Assembly: GCA_014529385.2 (NCBI GenBank)
Contig: CM043947.1
Coordinates: forward strand, 126,478,891-126,542,890
Length of the DNA: 64,000 bases
Source: Adiantum capillus-veneris
Lineage: Eukaryota > Streptophyta > Polypodiopsida > Polypodiales > Pteridaceae
Reading direction: 5' to 3'
Every line of letters starts with the position of its first letter. The first letter of the stretch is position 1. The notes below the pieces were generated by a model. That model saw only the letters and a program-made list of their open reading frames with translations. It had not been told where the DNA came from and did not search any database. A program made the position numbers and the translations under genes. Below, one piece after another: positions 10,500 through 20,853 of the stretch.

Positions 10500-10878
10500 A
10501 TGGTGATTGTGAAGGGGTGGATAGCGTGGGAAATCAAAGCAGCATTGTTGACCTTTTTTGTAGCATGTCTCAAGATGTGATGTGTTTGTGCATCTCCTAG
10601 GTGCAATGGAGCATAAAGATATTTATTGATAGGTATTTGTCTATGAATTGGGTAATAACAGTATCTAGAACTCTATCTAGCATTGGCGTGTTCTCAATCC
10701 AAAGAAGGCCATGGTCAATGTTGGCTACCATGTCTTTCGAACTGTTTCACAAAGAAATAATCCAGAATTTTCCACAAATAATACTATCGTTAGATATCAA
10801 GGTCTTCATTGCAAGAAAACTATGCACGTAGTACCGAGCTATGGTGACTGGATTTTCTTAGATGATGTGTCTAAAAAA
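10500..10878 (-). pseudogene. Rep HUH-region remnant
   Basis: The minus strand gives SIICGKFWIISL, then IDHGLLWIENTP, corresponding to SICGKIRDFFF and HDHGLLWLENAP in the plus-strand Helitron Rep. Further on, CYKKGQQCCFDFPRYPP corresponds to the conserved Cys-rich CxFGFP motif. The first histidine of the HUH pair is not preserved. The solo LTR at 10879 interrupts the block on its upstream side. Bases 10196-10480 between this and the duplication show no recognisable coding remnant. Confidence 0.7.
10874..10878. repeat. Target-site duplication AAAAA (left) of solo LTR C
   Basis: AAAAA precedes TGTAACATTT here and follows TATGACA at 12357-12361. The low complexity lowers certainty. Confidence 0.65.
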
Positions 10879-12356
10879 TGTAACATTTAATGCACTAGTA
10901 ACTTGTGTGTAGCGAAAATTGATAACATAGTGAGCATTTCATTAAGAACAAGTTTCTAATGAGCATAGAGAGAGTACTTAATTTGAGAAAGCAACATAGC
11001 AATTTACACCTAGCTAATTTGGCATTGACAATACTTGAAAAGAGAGAGAAATAGAACAATTGACAACAGTTGAGGACCGGATTTACATGGAGCCAGTCCC
11101 CCCTCTATAAAGGCTTTGCATCATAGCTTCTCCCATCAAAGGAGACATTTGTACAATACAATTCTTGTGTTCCTTGATCAAACTCGTTGGTGCAATGAAT
11201 ATGGAAGCTTCATGCACCAAATTATGCTTGAAAAACACACCTAGTGTCCCTAGCCTCCGTGCCAAGACCTCACACACCTTCAAAAATGGTGAGAGCTAGC
11301 AGGGAATGAGGATAGATTGAGAGGAAGAAGAGGTATCTTACGAGAAAGAAGTATTCTCCTCACATAATCACTCTAATAGCATAGCTTAGCTTAGTAATTA
11401 GCATGGTAGAGGAGATGAGCATGCCATTGAAGCTTGGCTCTTGGTTGGATTTGCATTCCATGTTGGTGTAGGCTTCTACTTCTCAATGCTTGGAGGAGGA
11501 GATGGAGTTCTTCTTGGACACATGAGTTGTGTGTGTGTGTGTGTGGCAATGTGTTAGAGTGAAATGCAGCCCTCTCTCTCATCTTGGTCGACCCCTCTTG
11601 CTATTTGCTTATGTTGGCCTCCCATTGTCTCCTGTAAATCTTAGCCAAACATTTTTCCCTTTAGTGAGAGCTTTAGGTTATTAAATAATTCAATTAAACC
11701 TTCATTGGACCTCTTAGTCTTTTGGCCAATAGGAATCAGGCAAGCCATTGGGCTACTGAATGCTCATTGGACCCCTTGGTAGTCAATGGTCTTCTAGGGA
11801 GCTTAATTTCTATTGGTTCTTTTATCAAGCATTTTTAGATTGATTAGACTAACTTTACTCTAGCCTAGTTATCATTGGTCCACCTCTATGGCCATCCAAT
11901 AGGATTTGAGGGGAGATTGGGGGCAACTGGGCTAGGATCCCGACATGTGTCCAGTATTCCCTTTGTATAAAGGGGGATCCTTGGAGTATGTGTGTGTGCA
12001 TTTCTCTCTCATCCCCTACTAAAAGGCCTCGCCCCCTCCTTCCTTGGGATGTGGGAAGACTTTTTAGTCTTCCCATGGTCATCCAATTTTCCCCTTGCTT
12101 TGGCCATTGAATAAATGAGTTAATTTTTGGAACCTTAGCCTATGGAAGTCTTAATGGAGCTGAACCTCAGGTCTTTTAAGCCCCATTGAAGCACATTGAT
12201 CTTTTGCAGAGTGTCCCCCTTTGGATCCCTGATAGAGACCGCTCTGACAGCCTTACCAATATTCTAGCTTTTACTCCCCTGGTACTTCCCCATATTAAAC
12301 GATCAGTTTAACATGAGAAAATCATTTAGAAGTATTAGATATTAGTTTTTATGACA
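10879..12356 (-). repeat. Solo LTR C
   Basis: 1478 bases starting TGTAACATTTAATGC and ending TTTTTATGACA, homologous to LTR A and related to LTRs B and D. No primer site or polypurine tract is adjacent, and Helitron remnant sequence continues on both sides. It is therefore a solo LTR left by LTR-LTR recombination. The strand is given by analogy to LTRs A and B. Confidence 0.85.
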
Positions 12357-12361
12357 AAAAA

Positions 12362-13009
12362 ACAAAGCTTCTATTTCATTCGTCTCTTTTCTAGTTTCCC
12401 ATATGTGTTTTAATGCATCTATAAGGGGCATCCATTGTTGTTCCATAGAGGAAATATGGCAAAAAAAGCTGGCGAACTTAGTTGGTTTATCATCATGAAA
12501 ACATTTGTCTTTAGCTTTATTGTGTAGTCTGGTGATGCTTGTGAACACTCAAAATCATGATATCCTAATTGTGAATTTAATGACACCTTTTAATGTTTGT
12601 ATCACTTGCAACCTTTTGAGCACATAAACGTGATGTTTTTAATGTTCTTTTAGGCAATCCTACCCAAATAGATTTCACAAGTTGCTGCGTCATTATTTTC
12701 ATTGGTTGAAAAACAAGTTATCTGTGTGAAGAGCGAAGCGTCTGCCTTTGTGCGTGAGTTCCCACTTTGCAACCAATTGGTATTTAAAAGCAATGTGGTT
12801 ATGGAATTTCCTTCGTTCACCCAAAAAGAGCTCGTGGAAAATTGTAATTCTTCACAATGTTGGTCTTCCAAAAGGCCCAATGGACTATTACCTTTGCTTA
12901 GTGCCACATAAACAATTTTGTCGTTGAAATTCACAACTTGAGTTGCAATGGTTATACTGTGGATCATCACATCGGTGTGTTTGCGCTTATCAATGTTTGT
13001 ATTGACCAT
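12362..13009 (-). pseudogene. Rep amino-terminal remnant of old Helitron
   Basis: The minus strand begins with TDVMIHSITIATQVVNF and KGNSPLGLLEDQHCEELQF. These match TDVMLHGVTSAAEVVDY and EGNSPLSIFTDEYFEELSF of the plus-strand Helitron (34.53-34.68 kb). Then come LGYHDFE, ASPDYTIKLK and, at 12440-12480, FASFFCHISSMEQQWMPLIDAL, matching FFVTFSSAERRWKELLAAL. The collinearity over 650 bases makes the homology secure. Stops and shifts lie at 12549-12650. Confidence 0.8.
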
Positions 13010-13139
13010 GATGATTGGTGTTCTTGTGTGTTAGAGGTTTCTAATGTGCCTCGACTGTATTCAAACATACATTTTCTCTTTCGTATAGTGATGTAGCAAG
13101 TAGTTTGTGTGCTACTTTAATTGTAATTAAAGGGCGTAC

Positions 13140-13500
13140 AAGACTACCACTTAGACTGTATTGGCCATCGAAAGTAAGTTATTGAATTTCTGCAAAAGGA
13201 ATTCATATTGCAACAAGCCACACGTCAATCACATTCAATGCTAACACCGCGCCTCAATCACATTCAATGCAATCAACCACTCATCAATCACATTCAATGC
13301 TAACAACTCGGGTAGGGGTTGTTCAAGCCGAGTATGTTCGATTTTGTGAGCATCATTTTCATTATTTGCGCATCTTTAGCACAAGGATTGCAAATGAAAA
13401 ATGATGCATGCTTTTGAAGTTTTTTACAGCCAAGGTTTTCATGTTCATGCATCATCTTAACTAATTGCGAGCGAAGTACAAACATTTTTGGCATGGAAAT
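13140..13500 (-). pseudogene. Upstream Rep-region remnant of old Helitron
   Basis: Near 13140-13190 the minus strand reads LTFDGQYSLSGSLV, matching LTYEGQYGLRGSVV of the plus-strand Helitron at 34.2 kb. At 13300-13494 an open frame with two Cys-containing segments (LGCKKLQK, FFICNPCAKDAQ) probably corresponds to the Cys-rich amino-terminal part at 33.9-34.07 kb. Between them is a short minisatellite. Confidence 0.5.
13220..13312. repeat. Three-copy minisatellite (TCAATCACATTCAATGC)
   Basis: Three direct copies of TCAATCACATTCAATGC with spacing of about 30 bases. They interrupt the Helitron remnant. Confidence 0.85.
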
Positions 13501-16437
13501 ATAGGCATGCCATTGGTCTTTTCAATATACAATGCCATATGTTAGTTTATGCTTTTATGTGTTTTTTTCTCGGTGTTTTGGATCTCAAGGCATACTTAAT
13601 TATCTTAATTATCATTCTCTAGTTGTAGCATGGCTTGATGTTGGATTGGTTTCAAGGTATTTAGACAGAATTTCTTGCATTTTTTCTTTGGGGTTTTTGA
13701 CTCAATCAAGGCTCTCAATATGTTAGTGTTCTTCATCGTCCATCTAACGCATTTCTTGTGTGGTTTTAGCACATATTCTAGAAAAAATTGCAGACCTATA
13801 TGTCCAGTAAGAACTAGTAGGTTCTGGTGATGTAGTGGTTTAGTTGGGTTTCCTCTCATTGAAACCTTTGTCTCAGTCAAGATTGAATTGTGTAGTTCAT
13901 TGCGTATTTGTTTACGAATCCAAGCAAAGACTTCAATCACTTCCATGCTTAGCAACAAAGAGGTAGATGTTGTTTGAAACAACTTATGAAATCCCAACCT
14001 TTTTGGCCTGCAGAAGGGCATAGGGTTTTAACTACAAGTTTGTTGCAAATTGTAGGCCGTCCGATGGTTTGTTGGATGGCTTCCACGTGTCGCAAGGCCT
14101 TTAGGGTTGTTTTATCAAGGGTCATTTGACCCATGTGGAATTCCTTTTCGTGTTGCTCCTAGTGGGCCTCGATCCTTTCTGCTCTGCTCCTGCCAGAGGA
14201 TGTGGCGCGCACAGCGGGTGCTGTCCTTGCGAGAAGACCACTGCACAGTAGGTATTGTCCTACCACAGGACCTAGTTGTTCCATACGCATCTCTGTTGTT
14301 TAATGGCGGGGGGTTTTCAAGGCTCTGGAAGGTGACTGCATTGAAGGGGGTTGCTCTGCAGGCTCAGGCGGTGAGGACGTGGCAGCAAAAGCTTTTCCAT
14401 GCATGATGCGTTGTTCTGCTCGTTTAATGCCGTAGGCGGGCTTCTCAAGGTCTTTGAAGGCGACCATGCAGGCTGAGATTATGAGGACTGCTCATGTTGG
14501 TCTTTGTGGTTCAGTGCACGTGCTGAATGGAGCACAAGACATGTAATTTCCATGTGGTTGTTGTAGTCTATATGACAGGCCAGAAAGGGCAGAAAAATGC
14601 TTTGTAATAAGTTGTTGCTTCTGGTGTTATCGTTATACTGTGTCATGGCAGCAAGTCTGAGAATTTGTTTTGATGTATGAGCTTTTGAGCTACATTATCG
14701 AGTGCAAGATTCTCTGTTTGTCCTGCTTTCTACAAGCTTTTGAGCTACATCACCTAGTGGAAGATTCTCTTTTTGTTTTGCTTTTGCACATCTGTCCTCA
14801 AGTCTCAGACTTTGTTGTCATGTTTGAGCTTTCACCTATCTGTCACTATTCAATTTGTATCTGCCTATATGCTGTAATCGCAAATTTAAATCAGTCGAGC
14901 ATTTGAAAGTCTGGTGTAGATTGGTTTGAGGGTTTGTTTCTTCCGTCTCAAAGTACTTGCAATGACATTTCTTTGCAAATTGTCTTTATCATGGCATCTG
15001 ATGATGGCGTTGTCGGTGGCGGTGAAGGGAGTGCAAGCAATGCCTCACCCAACGACGGTGAGAGCATGGACTTCTCTGGAGGTTTGCTTTTCTTACTCGT
15101 GCGTTGGTGTTGTGTTACGTTGTTGGTCTTGCTTTGTTCGTGCTTGCGAGTGTTGCAGTTGAAAAAGTTTGTTGCGCTGGTGTTGTTCTCCTGATCCTGC
15201 TGCTTGCTTTTTGTTGTGCTTGCAAGTGATGTGCTCGTGATAGTGGTCACGTGTTTGGGTCCAGAAAGCGCAACAGTAGGGGTGCGGGTGCGTGCGTCCT
15301 TGCTAGCATTATCGGCAGGTCACCGTGCTACAAGGGGCTGGACCCTCATTGCCCCAGTGTGGGATTGGCATGAGGCCACGAGCTGCCCTGCGTGGAGCCG
15401 CGAGCGGCCATCAGGTAGTCGCTCACCCAGGAGCCGAGAGCAGGCTGAGCTTTATTCACTTGTGTGACTCAGCGCCCGCGTACGCGTTCTAACCATCTAT
15501 TTCAAATGCCTGCAGTGGGCTCTGGTGTTGTACGATTGCGCCCAGGTCAGGGGCTGTTTTGCTGAATCGCCTGGACCATGCAGGGCCAGGGTTATTAAGT
15601 CTCTTTGAGTTTGCGCACATAGGGAGCAGCCCTTTTTTACTGAGGGCTTGTATCCTTCTTTTGCCATGTATTCTGGTTGTGGAGTTGTGTCGAGCTAGAC
15701 ATCTGCTGGATGTGTTTGGCTTACGCTTTGAGACCCGGAGTTGGGTCCGAGGTTCAAGGGATTGTGGATCCCTCTCTCTATTTTGGTACTTGGCTATCAT
15801 TCAGGTGTTGCCGGCCACTGTAGACCCGGCCATAGTGTTGCTCTCGGGTTTGAGAAGATCTCGTGTGTTGATCATTATTGGAGTATTGTGGGTTCCCCAT
15901 TGTATCAGACAGGGGGCGGTAATGTGTCTTCACCTTCAGCAGCCCCTGCTCAATCCCATTGAGTACCTCGCTAGGGGGATCCTTATCAAGGAACTTAGGT
16001 ATTCCTAATCGCCATCTGACTTCGATGGCTGGTGCGTTCAACGTTGCTCCTCGTGAGCATAAGGCCGCAATACAATAACACAAGTATCACAACAAATCTG
16101 GCATTGACCTCCCAAGACGCTCATTTACTGTCATGCTTGAAACCAAACTTGGCTTGTACCATGTTACGTCCTTGCATTTTGTCTGGCTCTCCAGATCAGG
16201 CTCCACTCATCCGTGCCATCTTGACCATCGAGCAGATCATCCACTGTAGTGCAGGACGGCTCAGGTAAAGGCACAGCCAACCCTTTGGTTGCATCATGTC
16301 TAGCCAGTCAAGCGAGGTCTGGGGGCTCAATGTCCTAAAAAACTTTGCTCCATGCTTGTCATTGAATGGATAGTTCTCCCGTGTATCAAGTGAGTACAAT
16401 GATTGTGACTAGGTCACTAGCTCTTACTAACCACTGC
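13501..16437. other. Region without a supported gene
   Basis: More GC-rich than its neighbours from about 14.1 kb. It contains several medium reading frames on both strands, none recognisable. A short possible first exon (14991-15081, plus strand) starts MASDDGVVGGGEGSASN and runs into a GT dinucleotide, but nothing downstream could be joined to it. Bases 16196-16399 (minus) hold another unrecognised open stretch that may belong with the interrupted ORF at 16438. It could include captured host fragments; I cannot show this. Confidence 0.4.
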
Positions 16438-16786
16438 TCATCTGCCCAAACCGTCCCGCTGGTTCACGAGATGCCTCAGTCGAGGGGAGTTTGACTCCTC
16501 CAACCACACCATACCTGATCTATCGAAGCAGGTTTGAAAAGCCCAGCTCTTGATCGCCAAAATTTGTGAATACTTCACGAACGGGCACCTCATCTCGAGT
16601 GCCAAATCCGGAAACTGGTGGTTCATTACATCTTGATCAAAGTACAATTGCACACTCGCCATAATCTGCCCCTGCCTGCCAAGGCGCATGTCCATTGAGA
16701 ACAACCCGAAAGGTGTTGCCTCTAGTTTCTTTAACTTTGCATACACCCCACTCGGCGACCCTCTGCCTTTGCCAATCATAGCAGTA
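16438..16786 (-). pseudogene. Unidentified ORF, 3' part, interrupted by Ty3 insertion
   Basis: The minus-strand frame runs from the Ty3 target site to a TGA next to 16438 and encodes about 116 residues, including MIGKGRGSPSGVYAKLKK and MRLGRQGQIMASVQLYF. It is in the same phase as the 30414-30697 frame when the 13.6 kb element and one copy of the GCATC target duplication are removed; the shared codon spans 30415, 30414 and 16786. No family is recognised. It could be a fragment of a host gene or of another transposon. Confidence 0.6.
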
Positions 16787-16791
16787 GCATC
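16787..16791. repeat. Target-site duplication GCATC (left) of Ty3 element
   Basis: GCATC directly precedes TGTGCGCTCC here and directly follows GGTTAACA at 30414-30418. A perfect 5-bp duplication. Confidence 0.9.
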
Positions 16792-17034
16792 TGTGCGCTC
16801 CTTGCCGCACTGTCAAAGCAAGGGACTTGCCGATACACCGTGTGCGAGCCACAAATGGCTCCAAGCACACAACAAGCCTAAACTAGCAAGCTCAAGAGAG
16901 CAAAGGGTGTGTCACTCACCGCTCTACGCTCGCCTTCGTGGTGGATTCCTCGCCGCGATGAAGAAGAAGCTGCAGTCGTGCCGCGCTCAACCGCTTCGCC
17001 GCCGTCGTGCCTTCGTAATGCTCGATCGCACACA

Positions 17035-17082
<48 letters not shown>

Positions 17083-17398
17083 TACACACACACACAAGGA
17101 GGTGAAGAAGAAGAAGATGGAGATGGAGATGGAGCAAGAGCACTCTTCTATTGCACAAATGAGAGAATGAATGAATTTTAGGTTTAGTTGGTTTTTATAT
17201 GAGCTCACCCCATTCACACTTGGGCGCCCATGCTTAGCCAACTAATCCCTTGAATGTCCCAGTTAGAGTGCACCTCTCATCGACGATCACTCTTACCCTT
17301 TTCCTATTGGTCCGACAAGCCCGGTACCTGACTCTACCAAATACATAATACACGTCCGTCGTAGGTGATGGGGTGTTCGTGAGCCGTGAGGGTTAACA
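16792..17398 (-). repeat. 3' LTR of Ty3 element (607 bp)
   Basis: Pairs with 29829-30413. It contains a CT tract at about 17038-17079 that is much longer than the one in the partner LTR. Confidence 0.93.
17038..17079. repeat. (CT)n microsatellite in 3' LTR
   Basis: About 40 bases of CT dinucleotides followed by a CA run. The corresponding tract in the 5' LTR (30076-30095) is about half as long. Confidence 0.95.
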
Positions 17399-17412
17399 TG
17401 CCCCCCTTCCTG
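17399..17412 (-). other. Polypurine tract of Ty3 element
   Basis: Minus-strand AGGAAGGGGGGCA lies immediately upstream of the 3' LTR, the expected start site for plus-strand DNA synthesis. Confidence 0.85.
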
Positions 17413-18771
17413 ATGTAGATTCCGTCCTCGGAAGCTATTGAGTTGAAGCTCGTTCGTCGAGGTGGAAGAGAATTTGAGATGAATGTCCTTAGTCTTCTTC
17501 AGTCACTGCAAAATCAAACAACATTGGCACAATAATTGCATTCTCATAAGTGATTAAAAAGCATATGCAGTTTTAGGTAGACAAATTGATTGGTAAAAGA
17601 ATTTCAAACAATTTGTCAGCAATGAACATTAAATTGCAATGTAATCAAATGCATAAACAGATGTAAAGGTAAAAAATTAAACAAGTCTGGGGTCGCTAAT
17701 TTGACGGTCGAAAGGCACTAGAGATCGAATATTAATACCATGGGTAAGCTTCTTAATTTTCTGTGGTCAATTAAGTTGTTTAATCGCGAGAGCCAAGTAT
17801 TCATGTTCGAGGGCTGACTAGAGGCTATATCTAGAAGACCTTGTAGTTAAGCTACCATAAAAGGAATTTCTCATGAAATCATCGCCTGACTGATTACTTT
17901 TTCTTTGACCCCCCAAATTCTTTTCACAGTGATTCAATTTTGATGTGTGTGCGTATTTTGTATGCCTTGGGTTTTTTTCTTTTCAAGTAAAAGCGCCCAT
18001 ACTGGGAACCTCTAGGGCTCTAGTACCATAGGCAATACATGTGAGTGAAGTACCAAATCAAGCTGAGATTTCTCTTCCAGCTTAAGATTTTATAGTGTGG
18101 CACTTTGATTTTTTGTTTGTTCATTTTCAACATTTTAATTTTGTAACTTTGGGGGGTCATATAACACTGATACACCCCCCAAGGCTCATCACACTAGTAA
18201 ACTCCCTTTATAATACTTAAGCTAAAGGTCAATAGGGTCAAGCCCACTAGAAATCCCTAGTACATTTCACACAATGCTGCCTAAATCGGATTAAGAACCT
18301 AAGTAACCATTGATTATTAGGAAGGCATTCCCCATGGTATTAAAAGAAGATCTCTAACACCTAACTTGGTCAAACTAGCTTAGTTGGACTGCTTGATTTT
18401 AAACCTAGACAAGTGATTATGACAAAAAATTACATTGAATTAAATGTTTGATACCAAGCAAATGCGGTGAATATTAGGCTACCAATCACAATTAAAGTAG
18501 ACAATCATAGATGCAAAAAAGATAAGGGGCAATGCTAATGGACAAGAAACACCTGTTTGTGTCGATGGTCACGCTTGATTTGAAGAGTGAGTCGAAATAA
18601 AGATTCCATGAAGGTCCAAATCCTATCAATAGCAACACGCTCCTGTACACACTAGGAAACAAAAGGAATACCTCCAGGAGGCACATTAATGGGAAAAGGT
18701 ACCAACACTTATTGAACACAACAAAAAACATAAGGAACCCTAACCTAATTATTTGCACTCCCCCTAGAGAG
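17413..18771 (-). other. 3' non-coding region of Ty3 element
   Basis: About 1.36 kb between the last small ORF and the polypurine tract. It is AT-rich with no supported reading frame. Confidence 0.6.
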
Positions 18772-19194
18772 TCAAGGGAATAGGATATTGTAGAGGTTGG
18801 GGGGAAACCCTAAGGCTAAACCCCTATCCTCGTCGTCGAGATAAACAAAGTCATCATCCATGAGACCATATGTGCCATCCGTGTAGTCCTGTAAATTTTC
18901 TTCTTCATCATAGGTGCCCATGTTTACTAAGAAGGTCACTAGAAGCCTATAGTCATCTTGGTCAAAAGGGTAGGCTTGTACAATGGGAGAAACGCTCTCT
19001 ACTAAGTATGGATCAGACGTGGTCAAGAGACATATCAGCCATTCTAACTCCTCAAAATTCCTCTCACATGCTAGCGTACCTATCAAATCCCATTCACATG
19101 CAAGCACTGGAAAGACCATGTGAAATATTTGTGAAAAGTAACGAGGGTACCTCTCACCCTAGGCAGGAGTGGATGATTCTAGCGTACTAGCCAT
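18772..19194 (-). pseudogene. Small acidic accessory ORF of Ty3 element, function unknown
   Basis: From an ATG at 19194 (MASTLESSTPA) the frame runs for about 140 codons to 18772 with one TAG after residue 11, probably a former CAG. A later in-frame ATG at 19119 leaves an uninterrupted 115 codons. The product is acidic in its second half (MGTYDEEENLQDYTDG, MDDDFVYLDDEDRG) with a hydrophobic Leu/Trp-rich first half (EELEWLICLLTTSDPYL). I recognise no family. It lies downstream of pol, where some plant Ty3 elements carry extra genes, and its conservation in other copies would show whether it is real. Confidence 0.45.
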
Positions 19195-19440
19195 ATCTGT
19201 ACACGCAAATAGATGATGGTTAGAGTGAAAATATTACAAGGGTCATGTTCTTGTGCATAATTTGTTTTTATGATTTGTGTTATGGCTCTTGCTCTTTTAA
19301 TTTTTTATCTTGTTTTTGTGAGTATAAGGCTTTATATATACATTCCCTAAGATTGGAGATTAAGAGGTCAGGGAGAAAGGTTGAGAGGGAAGCAAGTGAA
19401 TAATGGATGTCCACAAACACTCCCCCCTTCCTTGGGTAGA

Positions 19441-20853
19441 TCATACCGTTTGAAATGATGTCGTCACCCTTTGAAACCAATTGTTCCAGTTGGTAATAGG
19501 TGAGGATTTTTGCCAGTAGTTTTCTATTACCCTAGGTGCCTCGTCAAGTTGCAAGGGTGGTAAGGTACTCTCCCAGGATCGAACTTGAAGTGGTTCATCA
19601 CGTGATTCTTGAACACTGGGAGGTGTGGATTCTTTTGTAGCTTCATGGAGGTCCACTACTATAGATGGAGGCTGTGTAGAAGCTTTTACCTATATAGATG
19701 AATTACATGAGGAGCTAGAAGCTTCAGGGAACTCCCCCCTTCCTGAGCTAGGTGGAATAAATTGGTTTTGCCTTGGAGTCCAAACTAACTCTGGACTAGG
19801 TGTGTAGCATTCTGTGATCTTTCCCTTCCCACGGTCTGCCATTGGCTTTAGCGTTACACTGTTTGACTCATATGGGTTTGTTGGCGATAGGGAAGGACAC
19901 ATTTTACGTTTAGGTACCCAAATTTGCTCATTTCCATCATAGTAGCCTTGGGCTTCTAATAGTCGTTTTGGAATCCATCATGATTTGGTCTTGAATCTCC
20001 TAGAGCGCGCTCTTGGTTCTCCAGGGAAATTTTTTCTTGAAATGGATGGGAGGGTTGAGGTAGTTGGAAGTAAGGCCTTGGGGACCCATTGATATGTACT
20101 CTTAGGTCGTGCAGGTTGAGTACTTGCAATATTATTGCTTGCTGCAACTACAAGTGTTGAAGTGCTAGGTTCATGGGTAGCCGGCAAAGACGAGTTAACC
20201 ACCTTGGCTTGTGAATGTTGGCTATCCTTCAACTTTGCTAGAGTTTGCAACGTAGGTGACTTTGCCTGAATAATAGGGGTAAGAGTCGGTGGTCGCGTCG
20301 TGACACTACCAATATCCCAATCAATAGTGCATTTGGTTGTCAACATCCACGTGCGTCCCAGGTTTACGTTGCCTTCCATAGCTCCCGCGGGCATGACTAG
20401 AAACCTCTGCACTATGCTTCCATTGTCATAGACAATAGGGGTCTGAAGGACTCCAAGAATAGAAATTTTCTTTTTATTAATGCCCTTGACTTGCATCGTA
20501 CTCGGGGATAGGGTCGGTTTCCCTAATTGACACCAAAATCCATAGGATAACAAATTGTGTTTAGCTCCCGTATCTAATAAGGCATTGTATAGTACTTTCC
20601 CATAGGGGCTATTTAGCTCAATTGGGTATCGTAGGGGTGGCTCAGATTCTAATGAGTCGTCATCTGTGTCCTCGAAAAATGCTTGCGTGATTCCCAGATT
20701 AGCCTCTCGTTGGCATCTAAGACGTTGTTGTCGTTCTCGAGCCTCAACTCTTGCTTGGATTTTTTAAAGCTCTGCTTGTTCCTTGGCAGCCTTCTTTTGA
20801 TGGATGGCTTGCAACTCTTCCTGGCTTAGAGGATCATAATATCTTTTGAATTT
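19441..20853 (-). pseudogene. Second retropepsin-like aspartic protease ORF downstream of integrase
   Basis: One minus-strand phase is readable from about 20853 to the TAG near 19441, broken by TAA 20764-20766, TGA 19978-19980 and TAG 19690-19692. It opens with SKFKRYYDPLSQEELQ, the natural continuation of the integrase tail after a one-base shift, then a charged, coiled segment. Next comes a complete protease pattern: active site NALLDTGAKHNLLS (about 20540-20590), a flap-like ISILGVLQTPIV, and the closing motif NLGRTWMLTTKCTIDW. The rest is a Ser/Pro/Thr-rich tail ending NNWFQRVTTSFQTV. The active-site motif is intact. A canonical protease already lies before RT, so this is an additional copy. 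A capsid or Env role is not suggested by the sequence. Confidence 0.8.

Larger units (their letters stand above)
7870..14021 (-). mobile_element. Decayed Helitron remnant with nested insertions
   Basis: Minus-strand translations in shifting frames match, in order, the Rep and helicase of the better-preserved Helitron at 31-38.7 kb. The Rep amino-terminal region is at 13.5-12.36 kb, the HUH and Cys regions at 10.88-10.48 kb, the Rep/helicase linker at 10.2-9.06 kb and helicase motifs at 8.46-7.87 kb. It is interrupted by a solo LTR (10879-12356), a foldback hairpin (8838-8992) and a tandem duplication, and ends at LTR B. Similarity is convincing to about 13.5 kb; the start is uncertain, and 13.6-14.02 kb is included only as a possible part. 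Confidence 0.75.

Noticed and set aside
15741-16008. Plus-strand frames around 15.56-16.0 kb as a gene
   Set aside because: Competing frames on both strands, no domain, no clear start context; likely chance frames in GC-richer DNA.
19441-20830. Envelope-like gene downstream of pol
   Set aside because: No signal peptide, transmembrane segment or cleavage motif; the recognisable domain is an aspartic protease.
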